Source: Thinopyrum elongatum
Taxonomy: Eukaryota; Streptophyta; Magnoliopsida; Poales; Poaceae
DNA: 64,000 nt
Assembly: GCA_011799875.1 (NCBI GenBank)
Contig: CM022299.1
Location: forward strand, 29,663,996 to 29,727,995
Direction of reading: 5' to 3'
Part shown: one piece after another, positions 9,830 to 19,941 of the stretch
Numbering within the stretch: position 1 is the stretch's first letter
How the letters are laid out: each line of letters starts with the position of its first letter
Made by a program: the position numbers and the translations under genes
The notes under the pieces: generated by a model
What the model saw: the letters and a program-made list of their open reading frames with translations, nothing else
Database searches by the model: none
Told to the model about the DNA's origin: nothing

Positions 9830-11406
9830 CCGGGCCACAAACATACAGACAGATGGTGGGAGGCAGACATAACCAAGTCCGTACGCGCACGCAGGCGGCG
9901 TGAGCGCGAACCAGCCCGGCACGCGTCGCCGTGGAGGACAGATCGACGGCGACCGCCACCCACCCGCCCAAACGGAATCTCGTCATCATTTATTCGCTAC
10001 CCGGTGGAGTGGTGTGGCGGTTCCGATCCGACCGCGACGCCGCACAGGCACAGGCGGCGTCTTTTTCCTCCTCCTCTCTGTCTTCGGTTTCGGGGGTGTG
10101 GACGAAAGCGAAACTGGACGCGGCCTCGCCTCCCTCGTGGTGCCTGTCAGACTCTGCTGCAGCGCAGCGGAGCGGACGAGTGCGGCGCGGTTGATTCAAC
10201 TGCCCTCTTCATTTCCGTCTCGCAGGCGGGCAGGGCAGAGCAGAGGAGAGGAACCTTCCAAATCTGACGCATTCCGCTCCTCCTCCGCTCCCACCCAAAG
10301 TTCTCTTTCCAAAAAACCAACCAGCGACGCGACGGGCAGCGAGCGCTCCAAAATCCAGAGCAAGCAAGGAAGGAAACCGCCCGCCCCGCCCCGATCGATC
10401 CCGGCCCCAAATCTTGCCATACTCGTCGCCAGGCCCGGCGGTCCTTATTGCCGGGGTTCCCGTGCCAGGCGGCGAGGCGAGGAGGAGGCCAGTTCGCGGT
10501 TCCGCTCGGGAGATCGATCGAGGTTCCGGGCTCCTCCGGCCGTTGAAATTGAGACTGCGAGGCAAGGAGGAGGAAACTGCTGGAGACCACGCCGCCCGGC
10601 GGCGCCAGGTTGGTTGCTTCTCTTCTCCTCCTCCTACTCGCAAGGCCTTTCTTTTCTGCGCATTCATGCAAGTCTTCCGGCCGATTATTCACACCCAATC
10701 CCCGACTCTTCAGTAGCAGATTGCGATGTCGCCCAATTTCGGGACACTAGACCATAGACTTCCCCCCTCTACTTTTCTGCGGTTCTAGACGGCTCGTGAT
10801 TCGGCCATTGACTTGGTCAGGCAGCCTCATCTGGGTCAATTTCTTCATAATAATTGCCTAGCACGCACGCGGCGCGGCATGAATTTTATCTACATGGAGG
10901 AAAAGGACAGGTGAAGCCGAAAGATCTCATGAGAAGTGGGGGGAGCAGAGCAATTGCGATAGCCAAACCAAACAGCAGTAGGTCAATTTCTCCATGATAA
11001 TTGCTAGCACGCGACATGGATTTTAGTTCAGGTTCTGTATAATTCTCTCTCTAGACACTAGATGGGGGATGGGGAGAGAAAGGACAGGTGAAACTGAAAG
11101 ATCTCACAAGTGGGAGCAATAGTAGTAGCCAATAGCAGTTCTAGGACCTAATAATCATCTCATGGTGCCATGGTGGTGTCTCTTCATGATGCGGGTGCTA
11201 AATTGCAGGTGGACGGACGACAGGTAGTGGCTCAGAAAGTTGTGTGTGGTGCGGGCCAAAAAGATGAGATGGGCTTAGGAGCAAGACAGAAACCAGTGGA
11301 AACAAAGCCGTAAAGCACCAAACAAAGTCATCTATCTGTCTGTCAGTCACCACACCAGGTTGTGGAGCGGCTTGTTCCTGAAGCCGGCAGGGCCAAGGGT
11401 GCAGAG
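9830..11406 (+). other. probable 5' UTR with an intron, SMP/C2 gene
   Basis: About 9900-10608 is GC-rich and CT-rich, as expected of a grass 5' UTR. A plausible donor CGCCAG|GTTGGT occurs at 10608/10609, and a plausible acceptor CACACCAG| at 11358, 48 bases before the ATG at 11407. Long open frames in 9900-10757 have no recognisable product and low-complexity composition, so I treat them as chance. The exact splice sites are inferred. Confidence 0.4.
10834..11145. repeat. 147-bp tandem duplication in the putative 5' UTR intron
   Basis: GGTCAATTTCT...ATAATTGC begins at 10834 and again at 10981. The following blocks also recur in order: AGCACGC, ATGRATTTTA, AAAGGACAGGTGAA and AAAGATCTCA. Confidence 0.75.
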
Positions 11407-14400
11407 ATGCCGAAGAAGGGGCTCAAGAAGCTGCACGCCAAGGATGCGCTCGACTTCTTCAACCAGGTCATGGTGGAGCAGCCCCTGCTCCCGTTCCTCA
11501 TCCCGCTCGGCCTCTTCGCGTGGTTCGTCGAGCGCTGGGTCGTGCCCTTCTCCAACTGGGTGCCCCTTGCGGCTGCCGTCTGGGCGACCATTCAGGTAGC
11601 TCTTGTTTCTTTCCCCTGTGTTTTGTTCAGATCATGAATAGATTCATAGCTCGTTTGATGCCATCTTACTTTTAGCATAGCATATATAATGTCTGGTCTT
11701 GGGTGTTCACATGATACTCTGTACTTTCTGAAAGAGAAACAGAGTCTGAACTATAGCTTTTTATTTATTCAGACATTCTGATCTGTTTTGCTCTGTCAAG
11801 TGTTAAACGATTTTGAATGCGAGATTAGCAGCAAACAGCATTTTATCTGGGTCCCTAATGGTTTCGTTTGTCTTCTTAGTTCTCACCCTTTTGTATCACT
11901 GATGCAGTATGGCAGGTTTAAACGGAAGATGGCTGTAGAAGATTTGAACAAAAGATGGAAGCACCTTATACTGAACACAACAGTATGTGATGTTCCCTTG
12001 CTTTATTTATGTTACTGTTTATTTACGGACATATAGTCAATACTCATTTTACCTCTGTTGTAGCCTACCACACCGATAGAGCCTTGCGAGTGGTTGAACA
12101 AACTTCTGATTGAAGTTTGGCCAAACTACATGGAACCGAAACTATCAAAGAAATTTCAATCTACTGTCGAGGTCAGCTTCTGCACCATTTCTGGATATTA
12201 TATTTTGTGCTTGGATGAAACTTAGCAGTCAGTAGCCCAAAAGGTTTTGGCAAATCAAATTAGATTGTACCAGATGCATTTGATCCATGGAAGTTGATTC
12301 TCTGCGAATCAAATTAATTACAAAATTCCCTTTGGTTCTGTTAATTTGTGGTAGTCAATATGCATTGCAAGATATGTTGCTTACTGGTTTGTACAGTTTT
12401 TTGTTTATAAGTAGCTGACTTGAGTCTATAACTTTGCAGAGACGCTTAAAGAATCGAAAACCAAAACTGATTGTAAGTTCCCTTTAATTCATTTTCCTTC
12501 TTCGTTTGCTATTGTGGTTGCAGTGCTAAAACCTTGGTCTTACATCCCCAGGATAAAATAGAATTACAGGAATTCTCGCTCGGTTCTTGCCCACCAACCT
12601 TGGGAGAGCAGGGTATGCGCTGGATGACTTCAGGTGAACAGGTAGTTGTCCATATTCTGTATTGTGTGCTATCTGAAAGACTTGTACAATCCATAGTTTA
12701 TTTAAGACACAACTTAACACTATAATTTGTTTATTTTTGAATATGCAGCAAGTCATGTCCTTGGGTTTTGATTGGCACAGCAAAGAGATGAGCGTGATGT
12801 TTATGGCGAAATTAGCAAAACCTCTGATGGGCACTGCTCGCATTGTTATAAACAGCATCCACATCAAGGGAGATGTATGTCTTCTGCTCTCTCCATTGGT
12901 TATGCTCTTTCTAACCATTATATCTAATTTGAAAGTGACATGTTTCCAAATTTTTTTAATGATGTCAAGTGGCTGACTACGAAAAATGTGTTTCGTGAGA
13001 GCCATTTAATTATGAGTGGTTGACAAAGGAAAAAAGCTTTAGCATGCAGTTTAGATTATAAGCGTTTTGTCACAGCAAGGACATGGTGTCTTGTGTTATT
13101 TCACAGGAAACAATTTTTTGCGAGGCTTAGTGCATTTTCCGTACATTGATCTTTTTTACCCCAATGGTTATGCCATTACCTGTTTTTGTCTTGACTACTC
13201 TCTCCGTTGCAAATTACTTGAAGTTCTAGTTTTGCCCTAATTCAAACTCTCTAGATTTGACTCAGTCTATGGGAAAATGTGCTAATATCGACAAATCAAG
13301 TATATATAGTACAGAAAATATATTTTATGATGGATATGATGAACTAATTTGGTGTTGTAGATGTTTATACTCCCTCCTTCCCAAAAGATTAACTCCTTTA
13401 AGTTTGTCTTATCTTATGTCAGACTTTTTAAAGTTTGGTCAAACTTGAGAAAGTTTGACTTAAGAAAAAACTTAGGGGATCTAATTTGTGGGAAGGAGGG
13501 AGTATAATTTTCTAAATTTGCAATGGGGGGAGTACATTGTATGTTTAACAGATCTGAATTGATAACAATCGACTCTCCAGAGTTGCAGCACCGTACCGTG
13601 CTGTGCAGGATTGAGTTCTGCTACTGTCTCTGATCCAGATTACATTGTTGCAGCTTCTACTGAGTCCCATTCTTGATGGTGAAGCTGTCCTCTATTCTTT
13701 TGAATCTACTCCAGAAGTCAGGATAGGTGTAGCATTTGGAAGTGGTGGAAGCCAAACAGTTCCTGGTATGGAGTTACCGGGTGTCTCAACATGGCTGGTG
13801 GGTCTGTGTGGCCATTTAGTTCAGTCCTAGATATCTTTGCATTTTCTTAACGTAATGGTGGCGGCCATTGTGTACTGCCATTTAGAAGCGAATTTCAGTT
13901 GACATATCTAATGCATGCTTCTTAAATCCATTCAGGTAAAGCTTTTGACTGAAACAATAGCTAAGACAATGGTTGAGCCTCGCCGTCTCTGCTTTTCTTT
14001 GCCACCAGTAGATCTGAAGAAACAAGCAGTTGGTGGTGTTCTTTCTGTTACTGTTGTTTCAGCTAGTAATCTTGGCAGAAAGAGCAGAACTAATGAGTTA
14101 GGGAACCACCAAAGCTCAAGTGGAAACACTACACCTCGGACTCCTCTTAACAGGAAGGCACATACATTTATTGAGGTAGAAGTTGGCACTTTGATGAGAA
14201 AAACAACTACTTGTGAGGGTCCAAATCCTACATGGAATAGCACATTTAACATGGTACTGCATGGAGAGACAGGTGTTGTCAAGTTTCTTCTGTATGAACT
14301 GGATTCTGATGGAGTCAAGTATAATTACTTGACAAGCTGCGAGATAAAGGTAGGATGTCAAGTTTCTTCTTTCACTATGCTTTTCATCACTTTAGACGTT

Positions 14401-17230
14401 TGAGGTTTTTCCTGCATAACAAAGACACTAAGGAATCGATTTAAACAGGTCAAGTATGTTCTAGATGGTTCGACAATATTCTGGGCTATAGGACATAATG
14501 ATGGTGTGGTTGCAAGGCATGCTGAGCATTGTGGGAAAGAAGTTGGGATGGTGGTACCATTTGAGGAGGATATCACAGGCGAGGTAACTTGCCTATTTAT
14601 TTTCGTTTCTTCTTTATCTTTAGTAACTATCTGTGCATCATCAGTTCCTTTCACATAATATATACCCTGTTTGTTTCTAGACATGATATAAGATTGTAAC
14701 TTCTAATGCTTCAATTCATATTTGCTGGCTAATTTCCATAAGCTACCTTATAAAAAAGTCATTGCTCTTGTCTGCACCCGTGGTCCTTCAAATTGTATGA
14801 TGTGATCAACTAGGTCCAACAACTTCATAGATTGCACTCCCAAGATGGCTTACAACCTGCTCACGTGGCATGCTCATGTTTTCTTTTTAATGATGCTCTC
14901 GGTCTTTGTTATACAATGTCATCCTTAAAATTTGGAATGTTGAAGGATCTATTGGTAGGGCAATAACATCATTTCAAATCAAACTAGCACAGTAGTAAGC
15001 TAGTAATGTTAAGTAAGTCCATGGGTGCTTATTGTCGACTACAAACTGGTTAACCATAGGATTGGCTCGTTATGCCATTTCTTTCCTTTTAGTTGTTTTC
15101 GTTAATATTTACTTATTTTTTTTGAACTGCTTATGTACTTATTGATTGCACGGCAAACGATTCCATATCCTTTTGTTTGCAGTTAACTGTCAGCCTTGTG
15201 CTAAAAGAATGGCAATTCTCTGATGGGTCGGTCACATTGAGTAACTCTCTGAGCAATGAATTTCAATGTTCTATTGATGGATCACCGAAGCTTCAGTCCA
15301 GGACAGGAAGGATGCTCAGAGTCAAAGTAGTGGAGGGTAGGGCCCTTGCAGTAAACAGTAAATCTGGGAAATGTGATCCTTATGTAAAACTCCAGTATGG
15401 AAAGGTTTTTGTTACCTTGCTCAACTTTGGTTTCACTAAAAAAACAATATATTCAGCTTAGATAGATTTGTATTCTAACATCAGATTATTCCACTAGGCT
15501 CTGTACAGAACAAAGACGCTCTCTCGTACGGCCCAACCAGTTTGGAATGACAAGTTTGAATTTGATGAGATTGGTGGTGGTGAGTATCTGAAGGTCAAAT
15601 GCTATAATCTGGATACATTCAGTGATGATAGCATTGGCAGTGCAAGAGTAAATCTGGAGGGACTTCTAGATGGTGCTAGCCGAGATGTTTGGGTACCTCT
15701 TGAAAAAGTAGATTCGGGAGAGATCAGGCTCGAAATAGAGGCAATACCGAATGATCACAACGACAGTCTGAAGGTGGGCGCATCCTTAAGCATTAAATTT
15801 CTTGATTGTGAAAGAGTACCAACCACCAGTACTTTTTGCTGACAAGGATCCTACTAGAACTATCTTAGTAGTACCCATGAAACCCTTCACTGCTAGTTGT
15901 GTGTGTATCCTTGATTTCTGTTAAAGTCAGGTAGCCTCATATAGTCTTCATTTTGCCAACTGATTTGTGCCTCTTGGGTGTTGATTGTGCTTCTTTTTTA
16001 CAGAGATCAAGCAGTAAAGTTGAAGCTGGCTGGATCGAGCTAGTAATAATTGAAGCCAGGGATCTTGTTGCTGCTGATCTTAGAGGAACTAGTGATCCTT
16101 ATGTCAGGGTGCAATATGGGAACAAGAAGAAGCGAACCAAGGTTTGGTGATGAGTTCTATTGATATTTTTCATCAGTCAAGAGCTCCATTACATTTCTCT
16201 TACATGGAATCCGTCCCAGTAGAAACAGCGCGAGTCATACTGAATTTCTGAGCAGTTTTAAAACAGAGAAAATAAGCTCAGTACCATGGCGAAGGCATAA
16301 ACTGTGCACACACACTAATGTAGCAGTACCTGTCATGAATAATTATTTGATAGTGTGTCATTAATAATGATTATCCAAATCCTGTAAGCATAGCAGTCTC
16401 TGCTTAGCAGTGAGCATAGTGGAAGAGCTCACGTGAGAACGTCAGGGAGTTATAATGCTAACTCTTGCAATTGCCGCCATTTCTATATCTGAGGCTCCAG
16501 AATAAGTCAGTCTTTTACTTGCAGTTGCTAGGTGCGGCAACCAGTTTGAGCTGAATAATTATTTCCTTGCAGGTCATCTACAAGACACTGGCTCCAAACT
16601 GGAACCAGACATTTGAGTTTGCAGAAACTGGAGAACCCCTGATCCTGCATGTCAAGGACCATAACGCGGTCCTTCCAACTGCCAGCATAGGAAACTGCAC
16701 CGTCGAATACAGCATGCTTTCTCCGAATCAACCTGCCGACAAATGGATACCTCTGCAAGGAGTGCGGAGCGGAGAAATCCACGTGAAGATCGCCCGGAGA
16801 GTTGCAGCAGACTCGGAAAAGAAAACCAGCCTGCTGACAGACGCGTCTGCCCTTGGCAAAGGACACAAGATATCAGCACAGGTGAGCCAATGCATAAATC
16901 CATGCTTGCTGTTCACCCCTGCCACTTTAATTTTCCTCTGTGACATCCATCACTGTTTGTATGTCCTGTGTGATGAACATCCTTTGAAACTCTGTACAGA
17001 TGAGAGACAGCCTGAAGAAATGCTCGGGCTTGGTCGACGATGGCGGCGACGCGGAGGCGCTGTCGCTAGCCCTGACGGAGGTGGAGAGCGTCCAGGACGA
17101 GCAGGATTTGTACATACAGCAGCTGGAGCGGGAGAAGGCCCTGATGCTGCAAAAGATACATGACCTTGGTTCTGAAATCGTCAGGACATCCTCCGGTCCT
17201 CCAAGGCTCCAAGGACGTCCTGCTAGTTAG
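11407..17230 (+). CDS. SMP- and C2-domain membrane protein (plant synaptotagmin/NTMC2 type), 14 exons
   Basis: Exons: 11407-11595, 11908-11982, 12064-12171, 12440-12472, 12552-12641, 12749-12874, 13654-13797, 13936-14349, 14449-14583, 15183-15404, 15498-15773, 16004-16141, 16573-16881 and 17000-17230. They give 829 residues, with GT-AG junctions and every intron in phase 0. Residues about 26-62 form a hydrophobic anchor. About 89-270 fit an SMP lipid-transfer domain, followed by C2 domains near 288-430, 481-604 and 613-735, and a C-terminal coiled coil (about 770-815). The second C2 retains loop aspartates (SGKCDPYV, DTFSDDSIG). The third lacks the second aspartate cluster (DHNAVLPTASIG), so it may bind calcium weakly. 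The first C2 carries a Ser/Thr/Pro-rich insertion. Members of this family tether the ER to other membranes and bind phospholipids. The C-terminal coiled coil suggests the NTMC2T3/SYTF-like class, which I did not verify. The start is the first ATG after the likely UTR splice. Confidence 0.93.
13198..13532. mobile_element. Stowaway-type MITE (outer), in intron 6 of the SMP/C2 gene
   Basis: Termini CTCTCTCCGTTGCAAATTAC and ATTTGCAATGGGGGGAG form an imperfect inverted repeat flanked by TA on both sides (13196-13197 and 13533-13534). Without the inner insertion it would be about 200 bp. The TA target and the CTCCCTCC-like end place it in the Tc1/mariner Stowaway group. Confidence 0.85.
13370..13502. 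mobile_element. Stowaway-type MITE (inner), nested in the outer MITE
   Basis: It starts CTCCCTCCTTCCCA and ends TGGGAAGGAGGGAG, an inverted repeat. It is flanked by TA on both sides (13368-13369 and 13503-13504) and is 133 bp long. It lies wholly within another MITE. Confidence 0.9.
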
Positions 17231-18461
17231 ATCAACAAGTACACTCGACAAACAAGATGGCAAAAGTGCTAATCATTTTTCGCAGAACTATGTAATTTAT
17301 CAGCGGTTGCTTGTAAGTAAGTAGGCGGGTAGGAAATCACGGCGAAATCATCACGTCCCGACGCCCTTAAAGTTGTACAAAAACCCTTGAAAACGAGTTG
17401 TAAATTTTCAGAAAGAGTGTAAAATGACTTGTGGTATCTCTAGTGCTGAAGCATCAGTATTTGCAGCTTACCAAAGGCTCACCATTTTACACACGGGTAT
17501 ACAATGCTACCATGGTTTTGGTAATGGACTTGACGAATTTGACAAGATTTCCTTATTTTTTTACATTATTTTGAAGTCTGAAGATTTTAGCAATAAGAAA
17601 CTGGTATTTCCTGGTTACCGATGGTTACTATAGATCAACATGCCCCCTCTGTTATTTATTTTTTGGTACCAGTAACCAAATCCTTGACTGGTGACTTGAC
17701 CCCGTATGGATTTTTGTTTCAAAATTTTCACAGTGAAAGATATGGCTGGAACATGGGCAACTGCTAAAAATTATCTGAAAATATGGCTATCTGGGCTTTT
17801 TTTGCATTAAAAAACCCAGAAGAATCCACTTTTTCCTACTTACGGGCTCACATTAAGCAAAGCATTTCATCGCTCAAATTGGATTACTGAGAATGTTACC
17901 TTTTCTCATGCGAAATGCTAGTACAGATAAACCAGAATCATGATTTTTTTTCCAACCTTCTCAAACACTTGATTTATGATAAGATACTCAATGATGATGC
18001 AAAATTCAATCCGAACAATAAGCTAACAGCTCTGCTGTGCCACGGCTCGAAGATGTTAACGAACTGTACGCATCTTCCGTTTCTGATTATCCTGTATTTA
18101 TACAAAATGGGAGAGTGCAATAAGAAAAAGCTATTTTCTAAAAATAACCTATTGAAGTTTCAGGTTAACCTTCCAGCGCTGGGAACCAATGTTCAGAGAA
18201 GGAACATTCTTACGACAACCGCATCATGTTCCTCTAAAGCCCAAACTACAGTGACATACTTCTGACTGACCATGAATTGTCCAATGAATCCACATGCATT
18301 CAGGTTTAAGCACCCTTCTGCCATTCTAGCAGGATCTGTCACTGAAGTTCAGACATAGTTGTCCTCGCAGAAGAAAAGAAAAGGTTCAGACGCAAGTGAA
18401 CACAATGTTGGAGTGGAGGAAGAACAATGGTATAATTCAGAGTGAGCCATGACTTACATTA
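17231..18461. other. 3' flank of the SMP/C2 gene, no further gene seen
   Basis: This is AT-rich sequence that should include the 3' UTR of the upstream gene, although I see no convincing polyadenylation signal near the stop. A segment at 17735-17850 is duplicated at 19510-19640. Short open frames here have no recognisable product. Confidence 0.5.
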
Positions 18462-18470
18462 AACCTGGAT
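18462..18470. repeat. 9-bp target-site duplication, left copy
   Basis: AACCTGGAT precedes the foldback element and is repeated exactly at 19213-19221. Confidence 0.9.
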
Positions 18471-19212
18471 GAGAAAAGTCCATATTTCAACCCCGAACTA
18501 ACCACCCGGATTGATTTACAACCCTGAACTACGAAACCGGCCGAAATACACCCCCAACTAACCACGAGGTTCAAAACTCAACCCTGCTCTCACTGTTCAC
18601 CGGTTTTTTGACCTGGTTGACCGGTTGTTGACCCGTTGACTGGGTGAACAGTAATCAAAAAAACATAAATGAAAAACATAAAAAATTTAAATAAAAAGTT
18701 GAAAAAATATTTCATTTTTTTCACCGGTTGGAACTTTTTTGTTTTTTTACGAGATGAACAGTAAAATAAAAAGTTTCGAAAAAATCCGACAACTGCGCAA
18801 ACAGGTAACTGTTCACCCCGTGGAGAAAACATTTTTTTGGGTTTACTGTTCACCTCGTGAAAAAACAAAAAGGCCAATTTTTAATTTTCTTAAAAAAATG
18901 TATTTTTTCAACTTTTTATTTTACTGTTCATCTCGTGAGAAAAAAAATTCCAACAGGTGAAAAAAAGGAAATATTTTTTCAACTTTTTATTTAAATTTTT
19001 TATGTTTTTATGTTTTTGTTTTTTTTGAATTACTGTTCACCCAGTCAAACGGGTTAAAAACCGGTCAACCAGGTCAAAACCGGTGAACAGTGAGAGCAGG
19101 GTTGAGTTTTGAACCTCGTGGTTAGTTGGGGGTGTATTTCGGCCGGTTTCGTAGTTCAGGGTTGTAAATCAATCCGGGTGGTTAGTTCGGGGTTGAAATG
19201 TGGACTTTTCTC
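18471..19212. mobile_element. Mutator-type foldback MITE with long inverted arms
   Basis: The arms start GAGAAAAGTCCATATTTCAA and end TTGAAATGTGGACTTTTCTC. They remain complementary for well over 150 bp (18471-18630 against 19050-19212), and weaker complementarity continues inward through AT-rich sequence. With the 9-bp duplication AACCTGGAT this fits a non-autonomous Mutator-like element of 742 bp. No transposase is present. Confidence 0.92.
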
Positions 19213-19221
19213 AACCTGGAT
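19213..19221. repeat. 9-bp target-site duplication, right copy
   Basis: AACCTGGAT is identical to 18462-18470. Confidence 0.9.
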
Positions 19222-19332
19222 AAGCAAGCTGTGAATGAAGCAAAATAACTGTTAATGGAGGAAACAGAGAACTGGTAGTTTGCTTGCCAGTTACAAGTGC
19301 ATAATTCATGTCGGCCATATAATGCTTGAATG

Positions 19333-19645
19333 CAGTTAACTGTCAGCCAGCCTTGTGCTAAAAGAATGGCAATTCTCTGATGGGCCGGTTACGTTGAGCA
19401 ACTCTCTGAGCAATGGATTCCAATGTTCTATTGATGGATCACCGAAGCTTCAGTCTAGGGCAGGAAGGAGCCTGTGCAATTTATCTGAAAATTAAGGTGT
19501 TTAAAAACCCCCAAAAGTTTCAGTGATAGCTAGATATGGCTGGAGCCTGTGCAGTTGCTGAAATTTATCTGAAAAATATGATCATCTGGGTTTTGCATTA
19601 AAAAACACAGCAGAATCCAGTTTCTCCTCCTTGGCTCAGTTTTCT
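19333..19645 (+). pseudogene. partial copy of exon 10 of the SMP/C2 gene plus copied 3' flank
   Basis: 19336-19469 matches the first about 130 bases of exon 10 (15183-15310). It includes the preceding CAG of the acceptor, differs at only about eight positions and has a 4-bp CCAG insertion that breaks the frame. Immediately after, 19510-19640 matches 17735-17850 in the 3' flank of the same gene (shared ATATGGCTGGA, TTATCTGAAAA, ATCTGGG, GCATTAAAAAAC and CAGAATCCA). The fragment is thus a duplicate in which the rest of exon 10 through the 3' end is deleted. It lies between the parent gene and the receptor kinase gene. Confidence 0.9.
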
Positions 19646-19941
19646 CTGGCCACGTTCATCAAACACATGGAAAATCTTGTCAGTGTCAAGTTAAAACACC
19701 GAACAACTTGTGATAGCATCTGGTTCAGTATGTAGCAGCCACTGCTGACCCGCGATCTAGTCGTTCCCAAGTCGTCAAAAGAGGACGAAGCCTACATGCA
19801 TTATTTCTGGGGCCTACGTACAGTTAGCGCAGCACTCAGGACAGTCCCTCACGCAAAAGACCAGAAGGGCATACATTATAGTAACGGAGCAACGAGGCTA
19901 CTGCTTCTACTACTTGCCAACCAAACCAAGAGCCCGGGAGA

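Noticed and set aside
9900..10757. Open frame of 285 codons upstream of the SMP/C2 gene
   Set aside because: Arg/Ser/Pro-rich low-complexity product with no recognisable domain, in GC-rich 5' UTR-like sequence. Overlapping frames on both strands are equally long, as expected by chance.
11362..11637. Upstream GTG start for the SMP/C2 gene
   Set aside because: GTG is not a plausible plant start here. The ATG at 11407 gives a normal N-terminus, and the frame past 11595 is intron.
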